A stretch of DNA of 39,297 bases from an uncultured SAR116 cluster alpha proteobacterium (GTDB lineage Bacteria; Pseudomonadota; Alphaproteobacteria; Puniceispirillales; Puniceispirillaceae). The DNA lies in NCBI GenBank assembly GCA_902520885.1, contig CABYPW010000005.1:1-39297 (forward strand). The letters run 5' to 3'. Every line of letters starts with the position of its first letter. Position 1 is the stretch's first letter. The notes beneath the pieces were generated by a model, which did not search any database, was not told the origin of the DNA, and saw only the letters and a program-made list of their open reading frames with translations. This document shows positions 9,000 through 18,222 of this stretch, piece by piece. Both the position numbers and the translations under genes were made by a program.

Positions 9000-10058
9000 T
9001 TAGAATTTTCCTCTCAACATTATTCTGTATCTAATCAAAATGAGGCTTACTAAAACAGTTAGAATTGTACTCGCAACAATAACGTCCGCAAGATATGTTG
9101 GTACCTCAATAGCCCTGCTCATCGCACCTGCACCCACGTATATGATAGCAATAAAAATAGCTGAGAAAATTACTCCAATAGGATGAAGGTTTCCTAGCAT
9201 AGCCACAGCTATCCCAGTGTATCCGAAGCCTGGAGAAAGGTCTAAGGTCAGATATCCTTTCAATCCAGCTACCTCAGATACTCCTGCTAAACCGGCTATT
9301 CCTCCACTTAAGACTGCTACACCAATCATAGTTTTGGTTACTGAAATTCCGGAGTGTTTCGCTGTGGAAGGATTAAATCCTACTGCTCTGCTTGAGAAAC
9401 CAAATGATGTTTTGGATTGTATATACCAGACCAAAAAGGCCATAGTAATTGCGATTGCAAAACCTAAGTGTAGTCTAGTCCGCGGAATAATTTGGGGAAG
9501 TACTCCTTGGTCAATTACCGGTGACGCTTGCGGCCAACCCAGTGAGTATGGGTCTTTCCAGGGACCTTCGAGTAAATAGCTCACCAGCAAGATGATAACG
9601 AAATTCATTAATAACGTTGTTACAACTTCATCTACCTTTAAAAATTGTCTTAATAAAACCATAGGTAGGAGAGCTAGAGCTCCAAACAAAAAACCAGTTA
9701 GTAGCAGAAATGGGACCATGACCAAAGGAGAAAAGACAACTAATCCCGTCCCAAAATATGTGGCAGCAAGTGCACCAATATATAATTGACCCTCAGCACC
9801 TATATTCCAAAATCGTGCCCTGAAAGCAATCGCTGCAGCGAGTCCCGTAAAAATTAAAGGGGTTGCAGTTGCACCAGTTTCTGCTATCGAATTTTTAGAG
9901 CCAAATGCACCTTTATAAAGCTCATAAAACCCAGTAACTGGGGAGGCCCCAGCAACCATAATTAATATTGCTGCAAAAATAAGAGTTATTAAACCAGAGG
10001 ATAAAATTGCAATCCAAGGAAGCCATAGAGGTGTATGTTCACGTGCTTCTAACCTCAT
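9000..10058 (-). CDS. ABC transporter permease, BMP/nucleoside type (first subunit, NupP/YufP-like)
   Basis: Membrane permease of 352 residues, the longer of the pair as is usual in BMP-type importers. The segment with FWNIGAEGQLYIGALAATYF near residues 84-103 is the signature of this subunit, and VDEVVTTLLMNFV near 141 matches the conserved cytoplasmic loop. The ATG at 10058 directly abuts the stop codon of the upstream ATPase gene. With the second permease it forms the channel for a nucleoside or nucleobase. Confidence 0.92.
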   Translation of the reverse strand: MRLEAREHTPLWLPWIAILSSGLITLIFAAILIMVAGASPVTGFYELYKGAFGSKNSIAETGATATPLIFTGLAAAIAFRARFWNIGAEGQLYIGALAATYFGTGLVVFSPLVMVPFLLLTGFLFGALALLPMVLLRQFLKVDEVVTTLLMNFVIILLVSYLLEGPWKDPYSLGWPQASPVIDQGVLPQIIPRTRLHLGFAIAITMAFLVWYIQSKTSFGFSSRAVGFNPSTAKHSGISVTKTMIGVAVLSGGIAGLAGVSEVAGLKGYLTLDLSPGFGYTGIAVAMLGNLHPIGVIFSAIFIAIIYVGAGAMSRAIEVPTYLADVIVASTILTVLVSLILIRYRIMLRGKF

Positions 10059-11567
10059 TTAAAATCCATCTCCTGCCATCATGAGACCTAACTTATTTGG
10101 ATTTAAATTACTATTCTCAATAAATTGTGATAGTTTTCCGTTAAATAAAACAACTATCTTGTCTGCTAATAAAAGCAATTCATCTAAGTCTTCAGATATT
10201 AAAATTATAGCAGTTGACTTTTTTCTTTCAGATAATAGTGTTTTATGCACAGCACTTATTGCCCCCTCATCTAAGCCTCTAGATGGCTGGCAGGCCACAA
10301 TGACGCTTGGTTTTCTCTCCAACCATTTACCAATAAGCAGTTTTTGAATATTACCGCCAGATAATAATCGCGCTGATTGCTCAATTGATTGGCAACGGAC
10401 ATCATTTTTTTGACAAACAGAATTTGCTAATTCATGACTATTTTTAATATTTAAAATTCCTTTTTTATTAAAGAATTTTAAGTTTTTGGACTCAGTTAAT
10501 ATGATATTTTCCCATACTGACATATCCCCTATAATACCATCTGCATTTCGGTCTTCTGGAATATATGCAACACCTGAATTCATGAAATCACTTGGAGTTT
10601 TCCCAAATAGATTTTTTCCATTTACAAAAATTTTTCCTGAATTCGGTTTATTATGACCTGTCAATACCTCGGCGAGAGCTTTTTGTCCGTTCCCTGCTAC
10701 TCCAGCAACTCCAATGATTTCTCCACCCCGAACTTCTAAATCCACATTTTTCAAAGCAGCCAACCCATTACCACTTTTAGTAGATAACTGAAATAATTGA
10801 ATTCTTGCTTCCTTAAATGAATTTTCTTTTCTAATAGGGCGATTTATCTTACGCCCAACTATCATTTCACCTAATTGAGTTTTATCGGCGTTTTTTGTTT
10901 TTACCTTTCCTACTACTTCTCCAGACCTCAATACAATAATTCTATTACTAATTTCTAAAATCTCATTCAATTTGTGTGAAATCAATATTACACCAAGACC
11001 AGAAGCTACCATCTTGCGAATAGAAATGAATAATGTCTTCACTTCTTGCGGAGTTAAGCTTGCCGTTGGTTCATCAAGAATCAGCAACTTACAATCACCA
11101 AAAAGAGTTTTCAATATTTCCAATCTTTGCTTTTCACCAACAGACAGATTTCGAACTAATTGTTGTGGTGAGAGCTCTAGGCCGAATTCTGCAGCTAAAT
11201 ACTTTAGCTTTTCTTTAGCTTTTCTCTCTGAAAGGCGAGGTTGATATAAAGGTTGAGTTCCAACTAATATGTTTTCCAAAACAGTAAGGTTTTCCGCAAG
11301 TGTAAAATGCTGGTGTACCATTCCTATACCCGCATCAATTGCAGCTTTAGTATCCCCGGCTTTTAATTCATTTCCATTAAAATTAATCAAGCCAGAGTCC
11401 GCTACATAATGACCAAAAATGATATTCATTAGAGTAGTTTTACCAGCACCATTCTCACCAAGAATAGCAACTATTTCGCCCGATGCTACGTCAAAGCTTA
11501 TGTTTTTATTTGCATTTAGCCTACCAAAGCTTTTATCAATGTTTTTTACATTCAATAAGGCAGTCAT
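10059..11567 (-). CDS. ABC transporter ATP-binding protein with two ABC domains (NupO/YufO-like)
   Basis: Tandem ATPase of 502 residues energising the BMP-type importer. First domain: Walker A GENGAGKTTLMN near residue 36, signature LSVGEKQRLEI near 141, Walker B LLILDEPTASL near 160. Second domain: degenerate Walker A GVAGNGQKALAEVL near 293, as is normal in this family, signature LSGGNIQKLLIGKWL near 403 and Walker B-like VIVACQPSRGLDEGA. A 14-bp stem-loop separates it from the upstream binding-protein gene, which probably lowers its expression relative to that protein. Confidence 0.93.
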   Translation of the reverse strand: MTALLNVKNIDKSFGRLNANKNISFDVASGEIVAILGENGAGKTTLMNIIFGHYVADSGLINFNGNELKAGDTKAAIDAGIGMVHQHFTLAENLTVLENILVGTQPLYQPRLSERKAKEKLKYLAAEFGLELSPQQLVRNLSVGEKQRLEILKTLFGDCKLLILDEPTASLTPQEVKTLFISIRKMVASGLGVILISHKLNEILEISNRIIVLRSGEVVGKVKTKNADKTQLGEMIVGRKINRPIRKENSFKEARIQLFQLSTKSGNGLAALKNVDLEVRGGEIIGVAGVAGNGQKALAEVLTGHNKPNSGKIFVNGKNLFGKTPSDFMNSGVAYIPEDRNADGIIGDMSVWENIILTESKNLKFFNKKGILNIKNSHELANSVCQKNDVRCQSIEQSARLLSGGNIQKLLIGKWLERKPSVIVACQPSRGLDEGAISAVHKTLLSERKKSTAIILISEDLDELLLLADKIVVLFNGKLSQFIENSNLNPNKLGLMMAGDGF

Positions 11568-11586
11568 AAAAGATTATTCCAAAATT

Positions 11587-11618
11587 CCAGAATACAAATT
11601 AAAAAATTTGTATTCTGG
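11587..11618 (-). terminator. intra-operon stem-loop between binding-protein and ATPase genes
   Basis: A 14-bp perfect stem (AATTTGTATTCTGG and its complement) with a 4-nt loop sits between the BMP gene stop (11632) and the ATPase start (11567). On the - strand it is followed by AATTTT. Such hairpins after solute-binding-protein genes usually act as partial terminators or mRNA stabilisers that favour the binding protein; that role is inferred here. Confidence 0.7.
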
Positions 11619-11631
11619 GTTTTTAAATGTT

Positions 11632-12654
11632 TTAAAAAGTTGATTTTGGTTCCTCATCAATTATTTCGACTGTAAATTTTCCAGCTTTTATATCTGCCGC
11701 TAGACCAGATATTTGGGCTTTGAGTTCAGATGATATTTTCGAGTCAAATTCATAGTACGGAGCTAAACTAGCACCGCCTTTGGCCATCATTGTCCAATGA
11801 TGGTATTCCTCAGCACTAAAAGTGCCTGCTTTTACTCTTTCGATGGCATGGTCAATAGCCGACTCCATATGCCAAAGAGCGGAGGTTACAACTACGTCAG
11901 TTCCATTTTCTTCTTTATTCATGTCATTAACATTACCAAATGCCAATATACCCTTTTCCCTACAAGCATCTACCACTCCTGCTCGCTCTGCATACATGAT
12001 ATCTACCCCAGCCTCTATTTGCGCTATAGCAGCCTCTTTTGCCTTTGGCGGATCATACCAGGAACCAATAAAGGTAACTTTAAATTCGAAATTGGGATCT
12101 ACTGATCTTGCTCCATTCATAAACGCATGAAAGAGTCTATTAACCTCTCCAATTGGGTATCCCCCAACCATCCCAATTTTTTTGGCCTTACTCATATGTC
12201 CTGCAATTATACCCATCAAATAACATGGTTCATGGATATAATTATCAAAAACAGAGAAATTATTTCCGTGTGGCTTAAATGGGTCTCCCATTAAAAAAGC
12301 AATATTAGGGTAATCATCTGCTACCTTCCTTGCCTCTTTACTAATTCCAAAAGCCTCCCCAACAATAAGTTGAACTCCTTTATCACAATATTCTCTCAAA
12401 ACCCTGACATAATCCGTATTTGAAACCTTCTCTGAATAAGAGTAATCTATATCACCTCTATTTGCTGCAGCATCCAGAGCTAAATGCAATCTTGCGTCCC
12501 ATTTCTGTTGAATGGGTTGAGTATAAATGCCAGCAACTTTAATTTTACTTGACCCGAAGACTTGAGAGGACCCAAAGGCAACAGAAGTTGCTGCCATTCC
12601 AGCTACAAATGTCCTTCTTTTTAGTGAAAAAAATTGTTTTATCTGTTCATTCAT
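11632..12654 (-). CDS. BMP-family ABC transporter substrate-binding protein
   Basis: Exported binding protein of 340 residues, first gene of the - strand transporter operon. The N-terminus has a twin-arginine-like signal (LKRRTFVAGMAATSVAFG near residues 11-28), and the mature protein begins with IKVAGIYTQPIQQKWDARLH. The body matches the Bmp/Med lipoprotein-like fold that binds nucleosides or purines; no lipobox cysteine is visible, so it is probably periplasmic rather than lipid-anchored. The downstream CodA-like deaminase points to a nucleobase or nucleoside cargo. Confidence 0.9.
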   Translation of the reverse strand: MNEQIKQFFSLKRRTFVAGMAATSVAFGSSQVFGSSKIKVAGIYTQPIQQKWDARLHLALDAAANRGDIDYSYSEKVSNTDYVRVLREYCDKGVQLIVGEAFGISKEARKVADDYPNIAFLMGDPFKPHGNNFSVFDNYIHEPCYLMGIIAGHMSKAKKIGMVGGYPIGEVNRLFHAFMNGARSVDPNFEFKVTFIGSWYDPPKAKEAAIAQIEAGVDIMYAERAGVVDACREKGILAFGNVNDMNKEENGTDVVVTSALWHMESAIDHAIERVKAGTFSAEEYHHWTMMAKGGASLAPYYEFDSKISSELKAQISGLAADIKAGKFTVEIIDEEPKSTF

Positions 12655-13075
12655 TTTTATTTCCCTTCTGATTTTAATTACCGCTCTGAATTCTTAGCGA
12701 ACTTTTTATACTTTAAGAATAAGCATCAGATAATTTTACAAAAAAATCAAAAAAAAGAAGGAAGTTCGCATTGCTTATTTAAAAAATATCAAGAATGCAA
12801 CTATATTAGATTATAGATAAACGTTGTTTATATTGAATAAAATTCAATAGAGCAATTTATAGTTTCATCTGATTACAAGTTTAGCAACCCAAAAAACGTC
12901 GCGTATAATTACTTGATTAATCCCAGCTTGGTAAAAATTACTGCGATTCTTCTCATTTTTTTCACTAAATTAAATACAAGAACTATCACTTAATAACTTT
13001 TTTATTTTTTAAAAAAATACCAAAAATTCTCAAAATTACATAAATCAATCAAATTTTTGGAAGAAATTTTTGTCT
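12655..13075. other. intergenic region upstream of the BMP operon
   Basis: 421 nt, very AT-rich, without a convincing coding region. It must carry the promoter and leader of the BMP operon (reading left) and the 3' end of the aldehyde dehydrogenase transcript. A TATAAT-like hexamer on the - strand (12810-12815) is a possible -10, but I find no good -35 partner. No strong hairpin was seen. Confidence 0.5.
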
Positions 13076-14599
13076 TTAACTTGGTGTCGATAAACTTACC
13101 GTTACATTTTTTGTCTGAGTAAAACTTTCTAGCATGCCATTTAACGAGAACTCGCGGCCAATACCAGATTGTTTAACGCCTCCATAAGACTGCCCAGGCA
13201 TCTGACCTAATCCTTGATTTACTTGAACCCATCCAGCCTCTAATGAATGAGCTGTTTTAAGACCCTTACCGATATCATGTGTCCAAACATATCCTGCTAG
13301 TCCATAATGGCTATCATTGGCCATCTTGATAACATTTTCTTCATCTTTCCAGCTTATTGCTGTTAATACTGGTCCGAATATCTCTTCTTTTGCCAAACGC
13401 CATTCATTTGTAGTATTGGAAAATATTGTGGGTAACGTAAAATAACCCTTGCTCATTTCTCCATTTTCTGGGGGCATGCCTCCACAAATCAATTCACTAG
13501 ATGGATGCTCCATTCCTTCCTGAATATAGTTTAAAACTCTAGAATACTGTTTTCTGTTTATTAATGACCCAATATCATTAGCCTCATCTAAAGGATCTCC
13601 AATTTTTAAATTCTTGAGCTTTGAAATTAACTTTTCGAGAAAACTATCAAATATTTTCTCATGTAAAAATAATCTGGAACCAGCGGTGCACGATTGACTT
13701 TGGCGGGTAAATCGCATTGCTGCCATAACTCCCTCCACTGCCCAATCCTCATTTGCATCTGGATATACTATTGAAGGGCTTTTCCCACCTAATTCTAGAG
13801 ATACTGGAACAATACGCTCTGATGCAGCCTGCATAATGAGTTTCCCCACACCTGTCGAACCCGTAAAAGAAATTTTTCTTACATAAGGGTGTTCAATTAG
13901 TGGTGTGCCGCATTCTTCTCCAAAACCAGTAATTAAGTTTACTACGCCTTTTGGGATAAAAATCTGACAGATTTCTGCAATCCTAAGAATACCTAAGGGC
14001 GCATCCTCTGCCGCTTTCATAACTATCGTGTTACCAGCACAAAGTGCAGGTGCGATTTTTAATGCTCCTAAAAGAACGGGGGCATTCCACGGTATAATTG
14101 CTCCTACAACGCCGATTGGTTCACGCCGAGTATAACTTAAAAAATTTTCCCCTAAAGGTATTGTCTCGCCTTTCAACTCACCGCCAAGACCACCGAAATA
14201 GCGGAAAATATCAGCAACTAGTTTTGCCTCAGGTCGTGCTTGAGTTCTAATAGCATTGCCAGTTTCCTGAGCGATTATATTTGCTAAATTTTCAATCTCA
14301 TTTTCAATAGCGTCAGCAATCCGTAAAAGTAGTTTTCCACGCTCTCTTGGCTCTACTAAAGACCATTTTCGGAAAGCATCAGAGGCCGCTTTAACTGCAA
14401 AATTCACATCTTGATTATTTCCGCGCGGCACAGTAGCAAAAATTTCCTTTGTCGCAGGACATTCTATTTCTATCCTATCTAATCCATGACTATCAACCAA
14501 CTGCCCATCAATTAACATTTTATAATTTTTTATAGAGTTATATTCAGTTTTCTGAGCAGATTTGGAGTTATTTATTTGAGTGCTTTTTGATAAAGTCAT
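13076..14599 (-). CDS. NAD(P)-dependent aldehyde dehydrogenase
   Basis: Oxidises an aldehyde to the carboxylate in the cytoplasm. The 507 residues are standard ALDH length. Catalytic residues are in place: Asn172 in IPWNAP, cofactor loop FTGSTGVG near 245-252, general base Glu269 in LELGGKSP and nucleophile Cys304 in SQSCTAGSR. It stands alone, divergent from the TauE-like gene. The substrate cannot be read from sequence. Being near a pathway that yields beta-alanine, it could act on malonate semialdehyde or another semialdehyde, but it lacks close coupling to those operons. Confidence 0.92.
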   Translation of the reverse strand: MTLSKSTQINNSKSAQKTEYNSIKNYKMLIDGQLVDSHGLDRIEIECPATKEIFATVPRGNNQDVNFAVKAASDAFRKWSLVEPRERGKLLLRIADAIENEIENLANIIAQETGNAIRTQARPEAKLVADIFRYFGGLGGELKGETIPLGENFLSYTRREPIGVVGAIIPWNAPVLLGALKIAPALCAGNTIVMKAAEDAPLGILRIAEICQIFIPKGVVNLITGFGEECGTPLIEHPYVRKISFTGSTGVGKLIMQAASERIVPVSLELGGKSPSIVYPDANEDWAVEGVMAAMRFTRQSQSCTAGSRLFLHEKIFDSFLEKLISKLKNLKIGDPLDEANDIGSLINRKQYSRVLNYIQEGMEHPSSELICGGMPPENGEMSKGYFTLPTIFSNTTNEWRLAKEEIFGPVLTAISWKDEENVIKMANDSHYGLAGYVWTHDIGKGLKTAHSLEAGWVQVNQGLGQMPGQSYGGVKQSGIGREFSLNGMLESFTQTKNVTVSLSTPS

Positions 14600-14917
14600 T
14601 TTTTGTGCCTCTCAATTCAAAGATACCTGGACTAACTTATTTGCTATGAATTTAAATTCTAAGTTTTTTTTAAAGAAACATCTATTAGAAAAATTACCAT
14701 CCAAACTAATATTCAGAAAGTTTAACTTTCAAGTTTTATCAAAAAAAAAGACAACACAAAGACCGACCAAGTTTAGCAAGAGGCTATGAAATATCGATTA
14801 TTGCGACATTCTGTGTATAGTTTTAAATTTTGCATCGTCAAATTTCTTTAACATTTGCCGATTTTTTGTCAAAATTGATTATATTTTATTTACTAAGGGG
14901 GCTTTTTAAAAACTTAA
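14600..14917. other. divergent intergenic region between aldehyde dehydrogenase and TauE-like permease
   Basis: 318 nt with no convincing gene. It should hold both divergent promoters. On the + strand TTGTCA (14866-14871) with a 17-nt spacer and TTTACT (14889-14894) is a possible promoter for the permease. A purine-rich AAGGGGG follows but lies about 16 nt from the ATG, too far for an ideal ribosome site. Confidence 0.4.
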
Positions 14918-15661
14918 ATGTTTACATTTTCTGATATGCAAACACTTGTGATCGTCGGGTTGGCGTTTGCTCTTGGAGGAATATTAAAAGGAGCTACTGG
15001 TGTGGGCGCTCCATTAGTAGCCGTGCCGTTGATGACAAGTTTTTACGATGTTCGCTTTGCTGTGGCAGTTTTTGTTCTGCCTAATCTAATTACTAATCTA
15101 TTACAAATGTTTATTTATCTCCATGCACTTAAACATAGATTATTCTTATTTGTACTCTGTTGTGCAGCAGGAATTGGAGCCTTAGTTGGAAGCCTTACTT
15201 TACAACTGACTTCCAGTAGTATTTTAGAAAAACTGATGGCCATTCTTGTTTTGTTTTATGTAGGGTTCAGAATTTTTACACCAGGCTGGAAATTATCTAT
15301 GAAAATAGCTCAAAAACTAAGTTTTCCTATAGGATTTCTTGCAGGTTTTTTACAAGGTACTTTTGGTATTTCATCACCAGCAACCTTTACCTTTTTAAAT
15401 GCAATAAAATTTGAACGTTCCGAGTTTATAGCCATTGTCTCATCATTTTTCGTGGCAATGTCAGTAATACAACTTCCTACCCTAAGTTATCTTGGGCTTA
15501 TGGAGATTGAACATTTCATACTAGGATGCTTAGCAGTTTTACCATTAACCTCTGGAATGCCACTTGGGGCACTTTTACTTAAAAATGCTTCTGCAGCTTT
15601 ATTTGACAAAGTAATTCTATTTGTGCTTGTAGGTGTAGCTTTAAAACTTCTATTTATATAG
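14918..15661 (+). CDS. TauE/SafE-family sulfite/anion exporter-like permease
   Basis: Integral membrane protein of 247 residues with about eight hydrophobic segments. The N-terminal GGILKGATGVGAPLVAVPLM near residues 21-40 and the repeated inner motif FLAGFLQGTFGISSPATFTF near 140-159 are the paired half-repeats of TauE/SafE proteins. Members move organosulfonates, sulfite, sulfoacetate or other small anions; the substrate is unknown here. The gene is monocistronic on the + strand and converges with the EamA-type exporter. No ideal ribosome site precedes the ATG. Confidence 0.85.
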   Translation: MFTFSDMQTLVIVGLAFALGGILKGATGVGAPLVAVPLMTSFYDVRFAVAVFVLPNLITNLLQMFIYLHALKHRLFLFVLCCAAGIGALVGSLTLQLTSSSILEKLMAILVLFYVGFRIFTPGWKLSMKIAQKLSFPIGFLAGFLQGTFGISSPATFTFLNAIKFERSEFIAIVSSFFVAMSVIQLPTLSYLGLMEIEHFILGCLAVLPLTSGMPLGALLLKNASAALFDKVILFVLVGVALKLLFI

Positions 15662-15729
15662 TTTCTCAGCTTCTAATTAACTTTATCCTAAAAGCTTCGA
15701 AAACCCATATTTAAAAAAAATTCAATAAT

Positions 15730-16623
15730 TTAGATATCAGCCTTGCGAAACTCTGATAACGTTTTTCCTAAAACCGATAATGTCACAATGCTTCCCCCGA
15801 CTAAAGTCCAACTTGATGGCACTTCATTAATAAATACCCAAACCCATACGGGGGCCAAAGTAAATTCTAAAAGCATAAAAAGAGTTAATTCTGCTGCGAA
15901 AAGGTGCTTTGATGCCAATATAAGTAGAGTGTTAGCAGTGGCCTGAAGAAACCCGCCAATAACAAAACAAATTATCAAATCATTCCATGGGATTTTTAAA
16001 TCATCCCATGTGTAAATTAAGGCAGCAAACATAATTATCAAGTTTGATAAAATTAATGTTGGAAGCATTTCAGACCTGCTATTTCTGCGTATCATTATTG
16101 CAAAAGAAGAAAATCCAACAGCACATAATAATGCCATAACGTTTCCATAAAATGTTCCAGAACCCAAACCTTGAAAAAACATAATAGAGATACCAATCCC
16201 TGCTATAGCCATTGTTAAAACAGTAGACTTACCAATACGCTCACCGAGAACTAGCCAGGCCATAATGGCCGTTAAGAAAGGAATAAAACTAAGGGTAAAG
16301 GTTGTAGCAGCAACAGTGGTATTTGTTATTGCTTGTAAAAAGGAAATACTAGCAATAGCTAGGAAAGCAGCTGCCAAAATACCCTGCATTCCAATGCCCT
16401 TAATTTTTGAGGGTACTGTTTTTCCATGTCGAATAAGTAAAATTATTGAGACCGAAAATCCAAATGCAATTGCCCTATAGAAGTTGATTTGAAAATTATC
16501 AGCTATTTCTATGTTGCGGATAGCTAATCCGGCGAAACTAATAGTGATAGAGCCAATAAGCATTAAAATCATCGCGTATCCACGCCTTGAGCTTACCCTC
16601 TGAATTTCATAAACTTGGGTCAT
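15730..16623 (-). CDS. EamA/RhaT-family (DMT superfamily) transporter
   Basis: Membrane protein of 297 residues with ten predicted hydrophobic segments arranged as two EamA repeats, roughly residues 14-150 and 160-290. The first repeat ends in ITAIMAWLVLGERIGK-type sequence (near 121-135) and the second contains LLEFTLAPVWVWVFINEVPS near 255-275, both hallmarks of drug/metabolite exporters. The substrate is unknown. It stands alone and converges on the TauE-like gene. Confidence 0.88.
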   Translation of the reverse strand: MTQVYEIQRVSSRRGYAMILMLIGSITISFAGLAIRNIEIADNFQINFYRAIAFGFSVSIILLIRHGKTVPSKIKGIGMQGILAAAFLAIASISFLQAITNTTVAATTFTLSFIPFLTAIMAWLVLGERIGKSTVLTMAIAGIGISIMFFQGLGSGTFYGNVMALLCAVGFSSFAIMIRRNSRSEMLPTLILSNLIIMFAALIYTWDDLKIPWNDLIICFVIGGFLQATANTLLILASKHLFAAELTLFMLLEFTLAPVWVWVFINEVPSSWTLVGGSIVTLSVLGKTLSEFRKADI

Positions 16624-16891
16624 TAAATATGCTTACATCAAATGGGACAAATTTTCTGCTTCTAATACGACAAGGTTTTTCTTGGATTTTTCTAACCTCA
16701 ATAAGCGCAATATTTAAATTTAATAAAATTTCTTACTGTAAGAGAAAAACATATCTCATCAGTAAAAATCGCAAGCAAACCTTAAATTTTTAGAAATCTA
16801 ATTTCCCATCTATTTGGTGATGACATAGTTAACTTACGATGTAATATTTTAAAGATGTTTTTTGTTATGTTTTTATTTATCATTTCAAATT

Positions 16892-17272
16892 ATGAATAGT
16901 TTGATATCAGATGTAGTCTTAGTTTTTCATTTTATTATCATAATATTTATAAGCACCGGGTTCTTCATTGTGCCTATTGGTTATAAAATGAAATGGGTAT
17001 GGCTTAGCAATTTGAAACTGCGTTCTACACATTTAGGCCTAATTTGTTTTATTACTTTTGAGACAATTATCGGTATGACTTGCCCTTTGACACTTATTGA
17101 AAATGTACTTAATGAAAACCAATATTCCCAATCTTTTGTAAAATACTGGATTTCAAAAATTGTTTACTGGGACTTCCCCACTGTGTATTTTGTCATTCTC
17201 TATTTATTATGTACAATATGGACAGTCTTAATGTGGAGCATTTTTCCACCAAGAAAGAAAGATAAATTTTAA
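16892..17272 (+). CDS. DUF2784-family small membrane protein
   Basis: 126 residues from ATG at 16892; an in-frame TTG at 16862 would add ten residues but has no ribosome site. There are four hydrophobic segments, a conserved-looking HF near residue 12 and the motif GMTCPLTLIENVL near residues 61-73, which with the C-terminal membrane helices is the pattern I recall for DUF2784. Function is unknown for the family. It is a single gene, convergent with the small-protein cluster to its right. Confidence 0.65.
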   Translation: MNSLISDVVLVFHFIIIIFISTGFFIVPIGYKMKWVWLSNLKLRSTHLGLICFITFETIIGMTCPLTLIENVLNENQYSQSFVKYWISKIVYWDFPTVYFVILYLLCTIWTVLMWSIFPPRKKDKF

Positions 17273-17313
17273 ATTATTTCTTCCATTCAATGGAGCCATT
17301 TGCTTATCTCATT

Positions 17314-17643
17314 TTATCCACGACTATCATAAACCAAAGACGGAAGCGGGGGTGGAGATTTAACATCCATTCCGTGAATATCCATTACAAAATCTGCAAA
17401 GTCAGCAGGTAAATTTTCCATTATCTTTCCAAAACTCTCCACTGGATTTTCGCCTTCATATGTAAGTATAACAAAATCTCCATTTGGTGTTTCTTGAAGA
17501 AACGCTCTTTCATGGACACCAGCATTTTCTCTTATAGAGTCGGCTGCTGGCTTAGCTTCAGGACTGTTTAGCTGTTTTACGGCCTCTAACCAAGCCTCTT
17601 TCTTTCCGGGCAAAATGGGCATACACATCGCAAGTAATGACAT
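17314..17643 (-). CDS. small soluble protein, DUF6176-like (dimeric alpha/beta barrel type)
   Basis: 109 residues. The opening LLAMCMPILPGKKEAWLEAV, the mid segment GVHERAFLQETPNGDFVILTYEGENP (about 42-67) and the alternating strand/helix pattern resemble DUF6176-type proteins with a ferredoxin-like fold. No catalytic residues can be assigned. It lies 46 nt downstream of another small protein of similar style, probably in the same transcript. Function unknown; the family name is from memory and not verified. Confidence 0.75.
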   Translation of the reverse strand: MSLLAMCMPILPGKKEAWLEAVKQLNSPEAKPAADSIRENAGVHERAFLQETPNGDFVILTYEGENPVESFGKIMENLPADFADFVMDIHGMDVKSPPPLPSLVYDSRG

Positions 17644-17689
17644 CTTATTTCTCCTAAAATGTTTCTACAAATATTGAATTATGTAATTA

Positions 17690-17974
17690 TTAACTTAAAA
17701 AATATTTTCCAATCTGAGCTATTGGGGTAGTTGAAGAGACGTCAGCACCGGCGGCCTCTCGGATTGCAACAATATCTGGTCTTTCCCCAAATGTTTTTAT
17801 TTGCTCTGGGTTTTGCATTTCAGCGAGAGCATAGATAGCTGTCTCATCTGCGTTACATCCCGCCCAAATCATTTTTGCACCTACTTCATTCATTTGAGGC
17901 TCAAGACTTTTAGCCATTTTAGACCAAGTCTCCCACCCTTTTGAGATTTTTACTGTCATCAAAACTGTTACCAT
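17690..17974 (-). CDS. small soluble protein, DUF3764-like
   Basis: 94 residues. Begins VTVLMTVKISKGWETWSKMA, followed by GAKMIWAGCNADETAIYALAEM (about 32-53) and a helix with FGERPDIVAIREAAGAD. The beta-alpha-beta layout and length resemble DUF3764 proteins common in marine bacteria, which form small alpha+beta folds. Function unknown. First gene of a likely pair with the 109-residue protein downstream; an 18-bp perfect palindrome lies about 150 nt upstream and may be its operator. Confidence 0.72.
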   Translation of the reverse strand: MVTVLMTVKISKGWETWSKMAKSLEPQMNEVGAKMIWAGCNADETAIYALAEMQNPEQIKTFGERPDIVAIREAAGADVSSTTPIAQIGKYFLS

Positions 17975-18122
17975 AGTTTGCTCCCAAAATTATCTAACTA
18001 ACTTGATTTTTATCTTTTCGAACATTGTTAACCTTACTATGGATTAATACACAGAAAGAAATTCTTCAAAAGTGAATTTAGAAATTATTTATACTTAGCA
18101 TAAAAAATAAGCATTCTATTAT

Positions 18123-18140
18123 AATTCTGCATGCAGAATT
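18123..18140. promoter_or_regulatory. 18-bp perfect palindrome, candidate operator
   Basis: AATTCTGCATGCAGAATT reads the same on both strands. It lies in the 248-nt gap between two small-protein genes, upstream of the start at 17974. A dimeric repressor or activator site is the simplest reading; no cognate regulator is adjacent. Confidence 0.5.
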
Positions 18141-18222
18141 CTTGTTATTAATAATGTCTGGACGAAAGTGATTACATCAAATTTAAATATAACTAGGCTT
18201 ATAATGATGGTGTGCATGCATA

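Noticed and set aside
17282-17295. TCCATTCAATGGA as terminator hairpin
   Set aside because: The loop would be a single base, so it cannot form a stable hairpin; it is only a short near-palindrome.
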